Below, piece by piece: positions 43,368 to 56,954 of a stretch of DNA of 64,000 nt. This DNA comes from Daedaleopsis sinensis. Lineage: Eukaryota > Basidiomycota > Agaricomycetes > Polyporales > Polyporaceae. The stretch spans positions 3,348,001 to 3,412,000 of the forward strand of contig CM066308.1 in assembly GCA_033807695.1 (NCBI GenBank). Direction: 5' to 3'. The translations under genes were made by a program, and so were the position numbers. Below the pieces are notes generated by a model, which was not told where the DNA came from, did no database searches, and was given only the letters and a program-made list of their open reading frames with translations. The stretch's first letter is position 1; the number at the start of each line of letters is the position of its first letter.

Positions 43368-45078
43368 CCGACAGTCAAGGGGGCGGTCTAAAGAGGACGA
43401 TCGAGAGAGGGATACAGCCAGAGAGCTCGGGCAGAAGCTCTCGCACTCGCTCGACGTTCGCCTCTCGTGCCCTCCCATACTCGGCAGCGAGCGAGTCGAA
43501 TGCGAAGAATTGCGCGAACACCTACCCTCTTTCACATTTGTAGTGGGGTCCACACCGCAGAGGGTTCGACTATCTAGTCCACGAACGCAGCCTCTTCTAC
43601 TGCTGTGCACTGAGAGCAACGTACTATGCGGCGGAGTACGCAGGACGGCATCCAAGGCGGAGATGGCCAGCGATCCACCCCATATTCATCGCAAGAAGCG
43701 ACGCGGTCTCGACGTCGGCGACTTGCCTCTTCTGGGCGCGAAGCCGCCATCCTCGCTCATCAGACGTCATTTCCTGCCGCGGAAGTCAATATCACACCTG
43801 TCGATCCCTTCAGCGACGTTTCGTTGGAAAACTGGGTGCAATATACTCACTCGTGCCATCTTTGACCGAACCTTCGCATCGCGACGGGCGAACGCGAGAC
43901 CGTCCTAACGTGACTATAGCGGTACCCGCACATTCAAGCCATGGTCACCTTCGTCAACTATGCACGAACACGATGCGAACGGGTCGGACTCCGGTCCCGC
44001 ACGGTCCCGTATATCACGCAGGGATGCAGTCTGGCGCCGACTGCCACGCTTCTCTGCCGGATCCACAGATCCTATAGAGTGAAGAAAAGGCAAAGCGGTG
44101 GTTATGGATCCGCACAAACAACGTGACCGTTGAACGTGAACGTTAACGTTGGATATTGACCAATCGTGTCGTCCCGCCGCCCAGCCTGTCACGTCCATCT
44201 GTCCCGACTGTTCGCAAGGTCGCATGTGCTGGGTCCAACATTCTTTCGGGGCCGGCGATGCTTGGGTCAGATCACCCTGGACTCGGCGAATTACGCCGTG
44301 ATCAGATGCGGTGGAGAATCGAGATCGGTCAATGTTGTGACGACAATGACATGTAACGTCGTGAACGAGGTCGAAAAAAAACACAAGCGTACTGCGTCCT
44401 CTAACTGCAGACATTCGCCGCAAAACAGTTCGAATCTAAGCGGTTTTTCAGCACAACCGGTGAGTTCAAAGTGGAAAATCTTCGTAGTGGGACCAGATAC
44501 TGACAGAAGTCGGCGAGGGTGCCAGTAACCGTAGTGGGATCGCTAATCGGCGCAACAAGGTAGGGAAAAGCGCTGCTTTTGGTTGATAAGTGCTAGTGAA
44601 CGCTAACACGCTGTAGTGGAAGAGAGCAAACAGAGACTCAGAAACAGCTGCTGGCCAATTTGGATGTGGCGGAGGACTTAGAAGGACACAGCCACCAGAG
44701 TCAGTCACGTGATTGCAACGGCGTCACAGAATTCCCGTGCAACTTGAGGCCGCACCGTAGACTCGAGTGCAAAGGTCTCCCTCCTGAATTCGAAACGAAG
44801 TTCAGAATTCATCGCAAATGGCGGTCGAGTACGGATTTCGGTACTGTACCGGCCCTTACCAGCTACTATGTGCCATACACCACTGGAGTCGCCTGCCGTC
44901 ACGGTGAGTGAGGAGGCCAACTTTAATCTTTGGTCGACCGTTACTGTAGCGTCAATTTCATGGTGCTAGTACCTGAACAAGGAGACAGTACGTGTTTTCA
45001 ATGTAAAGACATCTACCAAAAGCTGACACATCATGCGAAAATCAGGTGCCAGGCTTCGAGCTGAACACTCACCGAATT
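43368..45078. other. 1.7 kb without a supported gene
   Basis: Upstream of DUF6534-B and downstream of the NmrA-like gene. An open frame ending at 43865 (plus) has a protein-like end but no family match. The AACGTT pair at 44139 lies here. Confidence 0.45.
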
Positions 45079-46266
45079 CTACACCTCTCGTGGTACACAG
45101 TCCTCAACCCTCTTCCACATCCACAGCCCCTCTCCGGGGTTGACGAGCTCGTTCGCGTTCTCCACAAAGTTCATATTCCCCTCTCCGATGTCGACCCTGC
45201 AGTTCGACCCTCTCAGCCGTCGGACCCACAAGGAGAACGCAGGAACAGAAAGCACACGTACCGGACGTAGTCCGCGATGTTCTCCAGCGGGCCCGGGTAG
45301 CTCGCGCGCAGCGCGTCCTTGACGGCCCCCAGGTCCTCGCCGACCACGCTGCCGGGCAGCACGCCCCTCACGCGCGCCACGGCGTCGCGCACATCCTCCA
45401 TGCTCACGAGCTGCCCCGCGATGCGCAGCACGTCCGGGACCGCCCCCGCCCCCGTGTCTCCGTCTGTGTCTGTGTGTGTGTCGCCCGAGTCCGAGGCGTC
45501 GAGCGCAAGAAGCGCGAGCCGAGCCACCGCGCGCCCGACGTCCGCCGGGTGCGTCGTCGCGAACCTGGTGGCCGGGGAGCCCAGGCACGTGAACGCGTTG
45601 TGCGCGAGGTCGATGCCCGGGAACGGCTCGGCCGCGTCGAACAGCCAGGACATGAACACGCCCGTCATGAGCGATATGACCTTGACGCTGCCGTGCGTCG
45701 CCGCGCGGACCTCCGCTGCCGCGGCGCGCTTCGCCGGCCATTCTGGGTGCTCGAACCCGGGGAAGTTGACGGTCCGGGTGTCGCTGCACAGCAGCAGCAA
45801 GAGGGGGGAGGGGTTGTGAGGTGAGTGACGGGGAGTGGTAGTGGTACTCACGCGCCGAACTCGCTCGGGAAGTAGACCCTGACCCCGTTCTTCACGAGGC
45901 TCGCGGCTAGCTCCTTGTTGATGGCGGTGCTCGCGGACATCGGCAAGACGTTCACAACCACGTCCGCGCCGGCTAGAACGGTGTCTAGCGACTCGCCGAA
46001 CGCGTGTAGCTGGGCGCCCTTGGATGCAAGTTGCTGAGCCTTCAATCCGGACTGGTCCCGAGTGGTAATCCGTACGGCCGGGAATGTGTCGCGGTACTCG
46101 GTGAGGAAGACCGTGCTGAGGTCGAAGCCTATGCGGACGAACGCCAGAGTCGACATTCAGTTGTCTTGGCAGGTGAGGGGTGTGACGAATAGAACGACTC
46201 ACCAAGATCTCCGGTACCGCCTAGGATGACCACGAGCCTGTGGGCAGACTTGCCAGTGGACGACAT
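45079..46266 (-). CDS. NmrA-like / isoflavone-reductase-like NAD(P)-binding protein
   Basis: Atypical short-chain dehydrogenase fold, either a reductase or a redox sensor like NmrA; cytosolic. Exons 46266..46203, 46128..45852, 45783..45262 and 45196..45079 give 326 residues. The nucleotide-binding loop is VVILGGTGDLG at residues 13-22, built across the first intron. YFPSEFGA is the family block after the third strand; then PEWPAKRAAAAEVR and VISLMTGVFMSWLFD. The C-terminal FVENANELVNPGEGLWMWKR is unlike NmrA itself and may define substrate. An insert SGDTHTDTDGDTGAGA comes from a TG-type microsatellite in the coding sequence (45453..45481) and lies in a probable surface loop. The start is the first ATG before the Gly motif. 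Confidence 0.85.
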
Positions 46267-46797
46267 AAGTGCTCAGAGTGCGGAAAGCAGAGCGCAATTG
46301 GCTCGCACTTGTATATGTATTCCCTGTGTTACAACAAGGTAGTCCGGGTCAAAGGTATCGAAGGATAACCTTAAGCTTAGCTCACCTGCAGTGGGCTTCC
46401 CTGGGGCTTCCTAAGTTCGACATGGACTTCTTCTCCTACCCGTGAGTAGGCTCGGTATGCTTTCGCCGATCGCCTACCCACACTTCAAGATTGTCTCATT
46501 GCAGTTGCGTAACGGACTCCTCCACTTAGCTCAAGGGAAAAGTAGAAAGGGGATATCAGGCGTGCGTTTTGTAAGCGTGCTTCAGTTGCAACAAATCAGC
46601 CACAAAGTAATTCGCTCACAGCATCGGAGTAATCCTTCAACGCTAGTCTCCTTCTGGTCCACTCAGAGACTTTAGGGTCACTTGATCATATGCATATGTG
46701 AATGCGGCTCTCGGGATGACTCGGAGAGAGAAAAGCCCTAATTATATATATATATGAGCAAAATATGTAACGATTTTATGGACGAATTAGTTGTCCC

Positions 46798-47025
46798 CTA
46801 CCTCATCGAATACCACTCAGCTATACCAGCAATATTCCCCTTGAGTGGCACTGCGAGATTGACGTTGACGTCGAAGTGGAAGTGTCTGATAGCGGTTGAA
46901 ACCTCTGGATGAATCATGATGGGAGCACGAATGTCGAGGCTCGGAGGCCGATCTCGCTGAGGGTCGGCTGCAGACTGCACAGTGATGACGCACAGACATA
47001 AGACGCAGGCGAACCAGACTTCCAT
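46798..47025 (-). CDS. possible small secreted protein
   Basis: A single open exon of 75 residues that begins with a convincing signal peptide (MEVWFACVLCLCVITVQSA, likely cleavage after A) and continues as a short hydrophilic chain with three Pro and several His residues. It has no cysteine after the signal peptide, so it is not a typical Cys-rich effector. The frame is open further upstream, and I see no TATA box at a fixed distance, so it could be a chance frame. No family recognised. Confidence 0.3.
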   Translation of the reverse strand: MEVWFACVLCLCVITVQSAADPQRDRPPSLDIRAPIMIHPEVSTAIRHFHFDVNVNLAVPLKGNIAGIAEWYSMR

Positions 47026-47975
47026 GAATGGCGCTGCATGCTTCGGACGTTCATGCAGTACGTCAAGGTGTTCTGCCAGTCGTCGTGACTCAATTCCCTG
47101 TGTGTCAGCCCAACCACGGCAGACCACGGCAGAATCCCGAGATGGGATCGTACACTCGACTCGCTCCCTTCGCCAGCAATGAGGCCATTGCTTTTTTGTG
47201 CGTCATGGTTCGCCAGGAGAGCTCTAGTGTCTCTCCAATGGCATATGCAGAGAATGGGAAATGCATCCCTACTAGGCAAGCAACAGTGGCAAGCATCATC
47301 GAATTCCGTACGGAATCTCACCTATGACTCGGACCCGCCGGTCGACTTCTTAGCCTGGAGATGCGGTGTATGAGAAAGACGAGGTTCTTACCATCTGCTA
47401 TCCGGAGCATCGGAGCATCGGAGCATCGTGGCTCTGTTCAGATCCAAATGACTCATCGCACCGCAAACCACGGAGAGCATCGTACGCACACTAATAGCGC
47501 GCGCAGGGCAGAGTAGGTAGTTGACACGTGCAATATCGCAGACGAGACATCAAATGTTGAATACTGTCAGAAATAGCAAAGATCAGTCTCTAAAATCGAG
47601 GGATACATACTAGCAACCAACTTTGATCAGGCTGAAGTCAAGCGTGGCTGTCCGGGCAACGGTGGTTTGCGGCTTCTAGTACTTGCTGGTTGCTGGATCT
47701 TCGAGTGTGGGTTGCGCCTGAAAGGTGTGCAAACATATAGATGACAGAGCCAGAAATGAGCTGGAGTACGTTGTCACGACATTCTCGAATTTCGATGGGC
47801 TACATAGGCGGTGTTTGGACTTGTTAGGATCCAAGGGCTTTGCACAACAACGCCAAGCAAAGCCTTCCAGGCGCGTCTCCGCCGCCTGATGCTGCTCAGT
47901 GCTGCTCACGCAAACTGACGAGCCATCCCTGAGTTGGTCCTCTTCTTCCTCGTCGGTGCGCGAAGCCTAAGCCAT
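47026..47975. other. intergenic with short tandem repeat
   Basis: Holds three copies of CGGAGCAT at 47404..47428. A minus-strand frame at 47676..47909 is short and unsupported. No gene otherwise. Confidence 0.45.
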
Positions 47976-49121
47976 ATGGTGTGGCATGACAAGGGGCATG
48001 CCGGAAGCCATGTCGGCGATCGCTTGGTCGATGGTCTGAACGAGCTGGTCCACAACCTCAACATACCACTCCCGTTCATGCTCGAAACACCTTCCGACCT
48101 CACGCCCGGCCTTCTCCTCGGGATACTAGAGTCTATCCTTGAGCAGCGGCTCCCCATTCTCCCCGCTGTGCGCGCCTCGCGCGACTTCAAGAACAAGGTC
48201 CAAGCGATGAAGATCTTCCTCGGGGTATTCGAGCACGACATCCTCGGCGGGGAGGACGTGGGCCTAAGCGGCGTCGACCCGCGCAGGCTGGCCGCGGGAG
48301 AGGAGGAAGAGGTCGAATTTGTCGGTGAGCTCCTCTGTTGGCTCGGCAGGCAGAGGGGGCCCCTCGCGGGGCCGTCGCGCGAGGACGACGCGCCGCCGAC
48401 GCTCCCCTCGCACACGCACACGGCTCGTCACCGAGCGTTTTCCCCGTCCACACACTCCACGGTCACAAGCGACACGCACTCCAACCTCTCCATGATGCCC
48501 ACCATCCTCGCCGCGTCCGACACCACGGTTATGTCGGTCGCTTCGGAGGCGCTCCCCCCACTCGCGCACCCGGAACTGCCAGAGCTACCCTCCTTCCCGC
48601 CAGCTTCTCGAAGCAAGAGTACGCCCAGCGGGAGCACATCGCGTCGCGCGCAGCCGCGGTGCATCCACGAAGTCGAAGACCCGTCGTTCGCGCTCGACCT
48701 CGTCGCAGAGCTCGCCGCAGATGTCTCGGTCGAGAGCGCCGGCTCCGTCTCCGTCTGCCACTGCGCGAGCGTGGCTGGCGACGACGATCTCCCGCCCGCC
48801 CCCGCCTCCCCCCTGCCGCCCCGGTACGACGGATGGATAGACGAGGCGGACGAGCGCACAGAGCTGCAGTTTTACTACCAGCGGCGTTCTCCCCACAGTT
48901 CGGGGGTGCCGTCCTCCTCCGCAGGCCGCCGTGCGAGCTCGTATCCCGGGCTGTCGTCGGCCTCGCATGTCCAGAGCAGCCATTCGCTCGGGAGCGGCGG
49001 GTCGCGGCGGATCATCACCCCCCACACCGCGCCGACGGAGTATACCCTTGCGCTGATGAACGAGCGCGCGAGGCTGCTGGAAGAGCTGGCCGGGATCAAC
49101 GGGCCGTCGGTCGTTCCATAG
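47976..49121 (+). CDS. DUF5745-domain protein
   Basis: Basidiomycete protein of unknown function, single exon, 381 residues. The N-terminal 120 residues match the DUF5745 pattern I know from mushroom genomes: DGLNELVHNLNIPLPF, SDLTPGLLLGILESILEQRL, a DFKNKVQAMKIFLGVFE helix, and EEVEFVGELLCWLGR. The rest is Ser/Pro/His-rich and disordered, with a Glu/Asp-rich segment. A final helix (YTLALMNERARLLEELAGI) suggests an oligomer or partner-binding end. I chose the ATG at 47976. Upstream codons in the same frame look non-coding, but the family usually starts about where LVDGLNEL begins, so a first exon could be missing. Confidence 0.75.
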   Translation: MVWHDKGHAGSHVGDRLVDGLNELVHNLNIPLPFMLETPSDLTPGLLLGILESILEQRLPILPAVRASRDFKNKVQAMKIFLGVFEHDILGGEDVGLSGVDPRRLAAGEEEEVEFVGELLCWLGRQRGPLAGPSREDDAPPTLPSHTHTARHRAFSPSTHSTVTSDTHSNLSMMPTILAASDTTVMSVASEALPPLAHPELPELPSFPPASRSKSTPSGSTSRRAQPRCIHEVEDPSFALDLVAELAADVSVESAGSVSVCHCASVAGDDDLPPAPASPLPPRYDGWIDEADERTELQFYYQRRSPHSSGVPSSSAGRRASSYPGLSSASHVQSSHSLGSGGSRRIITPHTAPTEYTLALMNERARLLEELAGINGPSVVP

Positions 49122-50062
49122 TCAGAGTATGCGCTGCGCTTGTCAAGATTTTCCTCACTTCTTTCCTCACGTTCTTGGTCGCTGTTATGTCGCGCGCTGT
49201 GCTTGCCTCCGCTGTCTTCTCGCTATCGTGGTTTCGCCTCTCTTATGGACACGCTCCTGATATGATCTTGCATGCAGAATGTATCTACTGTACATGCGTA
49301 TCTTTGTTCACGCCTCTTGGGTGGACATTAGCGTTGTGTAATTGTGTATCCATCCAATTTTGGTTAGCCCTGACACCTGTGATCGAGATTTGCCACCGTG
49401 CTAGTGGTGGTTCAGAACGCCGATCTGTCCTGATGACCTCTTCTTGACCTCCGGTAGCCTCCGGTGTGTTGTGTAGCACACGCCGGTGCGATTCAACGTT
49501 GATAACGATCCTGCGATTTTACGCAGCTATGGCGTGAGGTCGGACGATAGTGCACAACGTTAACAACTCCAGGACGGAGAACCCGATAGGCTGCTACTAC
49601 TTCTGGATATGGATATGATAATGTGTACGCAAGTATCGCGCAACGCGCCCCACCCCTACACCGCACAAACGCGACGGTAGAACTACGGCAGCCGACCCAC
49701 CGCCGGGCCCTTGCATCCCCAGCATCTCCCGCGACATTCTGCACGCGGAAGGTCACGGTGCCCACATAACCCCTCGCCCGCGCGCAGACAGCGTACGTAT
49801 CCGAGTCATATCCCCGCATGGGCGACGGTCGATCCCGTCGTCGGAGCACGGCGACTAAGCCGTTGTAGGTCATAGTGCACTTATTCGTAGCAGCAGCTTC
49901 CTGGGCCAGGAGCGGGAGGCCGGTCCTCGCGTAATCCTCGGCGCGTCCTTGGCTGGCCACGGCGACCGACTGAGGACTGAAGTACTGAAGCTTGAAGGCG
50001 TGCAAAGCTCAGTGCAGCAGGCCCAAATTTCGGAAGGCGTGCGGCAACGATTCAGCACGCAG

Positions 50063-50087
50063 CGTTCGACGTTCGACGTTCGACGTC
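50063..50087. repeat. GTTCGAC tandem repeat
   Basis: Three to four copies of a 7-nt unit. Confidence 0.75.
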
Positions 50088-50180
50088 CGGATGCCAATAA
50101 TATTGTTATTGCCAGAATGCCCGGGCGCGAGGCAGTTGTGCCGCAGGATTGCCCGAGCGCACGCGCGCGTCCGGCTGTCG

Positions 50181-50206
50181 CACGAAGCCCACGAAGCCCA
50201 CGAAGG
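50181..50206. repeat. CACGAAGCC tandem repeat
   Basis: Almost three copies of a 9-nt unit, so in phase with codons. Confidence 0.75.
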
Positions 50207-50916
50207 CGACGTCGCGAGTCGCAGGACGGACGTCGAAGCGCGCTCGGGCATGGATGCATGGCGCGTGACGGATCCGTATCCGTATCCGGGGCCGTTCTAT
50301 CTTCTGAATATACGATCTGGAGACTGGAGACTGGAGGACTGCAGCGGCCCGCGGGGCACGGAGAAAGCACGGAGTCGGAGGCTCGGAGAGCTCGGTGCAC
50401 GCACGCGACCGCGTCCGTCGTCGTCGTCGTCGCCACCGCCGGGATGGGCTGGGCGAATCTGGCCATCTGCAGCTGGGGCTGGGGCTCCAGGTCCCGTGTC
50501 CATAAACGCAAACGGCTGCGTCGACGTCATCGTTTCCCCGCAGCGGCGAAAATAAAGCGAGCACACATACTTAGGCGAGGCGTGTGCGTGTGCGTGCAGC
50601 GAGCTTGCTTGCACTGTATGCACGGTGTTCCTCCGGGACCGTGACGTCGACGCACTCCGAGTCCGAAGCCTAGTCTCGAGACCCGCACATGCCGTCGACT
50701 CGGAGGTCGACGGGGCCCCGGGCCGCATGGGGGTCATAGGACGGCTGGACGCGACGCGCGAGAACCGCTAGCGGTGGGCGTGCGAGTGAAGCTCAAAGAG
50801 GCTTTAGACTCAGGCCCAGGCCTGGGGGGCGGGTTTCCGCTCCTGGGGTTCGGGTGCGTGCACCATGCATATGGGCATGTGCACGGCCCACGGGGTCCGG
50901 GAATCGAGGACGGGCA

Positions 50917-50950
50917 CGGGCCCGGGCCCGGGCCCGGGCGGGGAGGGGGT
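50917..50950. repeat. GGGCCC run followed by G-tracts
   Basis: Repeated GGGCCC units followed by G4 and G5 runs. Self-complementary and could form a hairpin or G-rich structure. Confidence 0.7.
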
Positions 50951-53900
50951 TAACTCCGGTAAGGTTGCGGGGCTTGGGAAGGAGAGCAGGCTGAAGAGCA
51001 GAAGCGGTGGGCCGTCCGCGTCCTGTCCGACGCAGGGGATGCGAGTGCCAGTACTTGTTCGCTGTTGTCGGGCAGGGGTCGTGCTGCAAGAGCCTGAGGG
51101 GGCCTGCGGCAGCCTCGACCGCGACTCTCGACCGACGCCTCGAGGCATGACGCAGGACGCGTCAGGCTGGGCCACGCTGCACCCGAGTCCAGGGCCACTG
51201 TCAGGCGACAGACTGGGGTCTAGGAGGGGCCGGTCCTGCAGCTGCCAGCACGTACGACGAGAGCCGTGCACGGCTCTCATTCGAACGCCACCGCACGCAG
51301 GAAAATGAAGTGTGCGTGCTAGTCGCGGACGCGTACTCACAGACACCAGCCCACACCCCGTCGGGCACCCGGCGTCCAGACGACACGCCGTGTGCGTGAT
51401 GAGCAGCAATCCCAACCTGAACACACCGCTTGGTGTGCGGCTGCATGCGGGCACTGCATGCGATGTGCTCGTATGGGATCTGCATGCCGCGTATCACAGG
51501 GCGGATTCGCCGCAGGGTTTGATGTCCCCCGAGGCAAAGTGCGGGGAAGGACGTGCTCGGGCGAACCTCGCGCCTGCCACGCCCACCGCGACGTCCGCGG
51601 TGGGTCAACCGGTCACAGGCGGTCGCCGTCCGCCTCGCGCTCTATTTCGAGGACGTCTGGCCGCCGAGCGGGACCATGAGAGGGAGGAGAGGGTGCCAGT
51701 GGGCGGTCTGGGTGCGAGAAGGGTGGTCAAGGTTGTGCCCTGGCGAGACAGAACTGAGTGCGTGTTGTGCGGGGAAGATTCAGGCACACCCCGGCAAGTT
51801 GGGAACGCGCCCCGTCCGTGCGCGCATCAGCGTCCTCTTTTCGTAGTCGCCGCGACACGGAAACGACCCGGGACGAGAGAACAGAAGCGGTGACGAGCGC
51901 GCGCTTGCGGATGGATTCTGCCCGGAGCGTGTAGGTAAGTGTGCCTACTGAACGTCGTTGTGAACGCGGTGAAGAACCTTTGAAAAATGGCACGTACCGC
52001 TCATGAGCTGTCGATGTTTCTGATATTAAGCAGGGCGGCAAATCCCTGTGTCTGGTAGCCACAAGCCAATGGCAGATGCCCCTCAGAGGCCGAAGTTCGT
52101 AACGTCCTGGCAATGTGTCCTGACTTGAATATTAGAAGGTACGTATTCGCTGTGCGGAGAGGAGAGGGGGCGAGAGGGACCAACGATCAAAGCGAGGTTA
52201 TCCCGCGGGAACTGCGCCGGAGAGGACAGGAACGGTATGGCCCAGACACGTTCGCAGGGTCATAAACGCCGTGATGATGACCATGCTCGTGCGCACCATC
52301 TGTCGTGAATACAAGGCCGCGGTCGGGCGGTCCACAGGCATCGTTGCTAGCACACGGAACAAGGCAGGCGGTCCTCGGTGCTGGCATCAGAGGCAAACGC
52401 TGCGACGGCCGTCGACGCTGTCGAAAGCGTGACGGCAAGCACCGTCCGTCGTCCCGCTCGCGGGGATTGTGCCACGTTTCCGTCGAAGAAGACGCAGATG
52501 AAGGCTTCGGAGCTTCGAAACGACGTCTGCGGCTTCTCTAGGCTGTCCGAGGGCACGCCGCGAGCAGCCTCGAGCTCTGCAAGCGGGACGCTTCATAGAA
52601 TCGCGCGCGTGACGCGCCAGTGCCGGTAGTCAAGAGGGCCGCATGACTGGCAACAAGCCCGCACCAGCGGGGCAGATGAGGGTGTGCCGCTGGTGCGCCG
52701 CGTGCACGCGCGTCTCCCCGCAGGCCAGAACGATGCATTGCGGTGAGATGAACCGCGGATGTCGTACACCCCGCCCGCGCGCACGTCTCGAAGCTGTTCG
52801 GAGCATCCAGCGAGACGTAACCGCCTGCGGTCCCTGAGAACGATAGACACGCGCAAAAGGACCGGGGATAAGACTGACATCAGTGTGGACGAGACCGACC
52901 CTGCGAGAGTCTGAGAGACCGAGACTGGGCTGAGTTACTCACCGTGTATCGGACACGGAGCGCTCGGTGTTGCACCTGGACGTCATTGTTGAAGGAAGGA
53001 GGGTTTGGGAAGGATTGAGCGGACGGCGCCTGAGGCTATCTGTGCGGCCAGGGCCGGGATGAGAAACGATCAGCGTGAGGCGAAGGAGGTCGAAAGCGTC
53101 CGCGGTGCGGGCAATATGGATGTTCATGGAGTGCTCCAGATTGCGGAGATGTGCCCTGTCTGCCACGACTTATGCCGCTGCGGGATTGAAGCTCAAGCAA
53201 AAAAGGCGATGACTGGAGAACAGGAAAAAAAGGCCTAGAATCGAGAAGTGCTCGCCGAGTGAGGGAACTTCCCATGAAGCAAGACATACAATATAGAAAT
53301 TTTAAGTTTGGTGTTTCGGAGCTGTACATTTCACGGCGATAGCGGGGGTACCTGTGTTCAGTATGTACAACGGGAGAGAGTGAGTCGGACGGAATCGCGT
53401 GTGGAAGAAGTGTTCGGTCGTGCGGGCCGCGGCTGTCCAGCGCGGCGAGGATTGCGATCTGGTCGGAATGAACCTGTTGGGCGATGAATTCGTTGTTGTT
53501 GTGTTTGTTGGAGGTGGCGCAAGCCTGGCAGCTATATGTACGAGCGTAAGTAGGCGTAAGTAGGAAGAGAGGGATGGACCGGAGAGGCCGGTCCCCGTGG
53601 GGAGGCCTGTGATTGCAGGGAAATCTCGAGATAAGGACGATCTAGGGGTGATCGGAGGAGTAGTCGCCCGAATGCGTCATGCGCATCTGAGATGGCGGAT
53701 TGCCGCCTGCAGCTGTGCCTGCCCCGCAATCAACTGAGACCAGATAAGTGAGCCACAGTGTCCGAACGTGCATCGGAGGAGATCGGAGGTGCGCCTTCGT
53801 GGCCTGTGCGGTCCTCAGGCGGCGGGCGGCGGGGGATATTGTGAGCGGGAGTGCAGAGAGTGGGGGAAAACAAAGACGCAGAGTGCAAGAGGGGAGCAAG

Positions 53901-54410
53901 AACAGGGGATCTGCAACCGGGAGCGGGCGGAAGATTGTCGGAAAGCACAAGGAAAGCGCGATGGCGTGGGTTATCGGCGAGGGGCGTGTCCTAAACGGGC
54001 ATACTTACCGTCGGCGCACCGGAAGCTGGTGCAGGATGGCAAAACATATCTGCCTCCCAGCTGCGACGACGACCACGCGCGCCGTCCCTGCTCATCGATT
54101 TTCACGCGTGGGCCCCGACGCTCGCTGTCTGCAAATTTCGCGGCGCGCGGAGGAGCACGCAGCGGAGGGGAGTCGGCCGCGCGCGTTTGCGAGGTGAGTT
54201 TTGTGCGGCTGGGGCGCCGGGGAGGGGTGGAAGCTGCGACCATCTGGGACTGGCAGATTTGGACAGCCTTTCTGGTGCCAGCTCTTCTTGAGCGCCTGCG
54301 CGCTGTCCCCGCTGCGACCCCGCTTCGCTCTCGCCCCCATCCTCTCCTCCTGTTCTCACCCGCCTCGTCCAGCTCTCGTCTAGATTCCTCTCGGATCATC
54401 CGCGGTGTGA

Positions 54411-56954
<2,544 letters not shown>

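Noticed and set aside
43626..43865. Plus-strand open frame ending in SLENWVQYTHSCHL
   Set aside because: The end looks protein-like, but there is no supported start, intron pattern or family.
45079..45262. Reading through the last NmrA intron as coding
   Set aside because: The read-through frame gives an unrelated tail, while splicing at 45262/45196 restores an in-phase, protein-like C-terminus.
48338..49447. 369-codon plus-strand frame overlapping the DUF5745 gene
   Set aside because: Different frame of the same GC-rich exon with a composition of Arg/Ala/Pro repeats typical of shadows.
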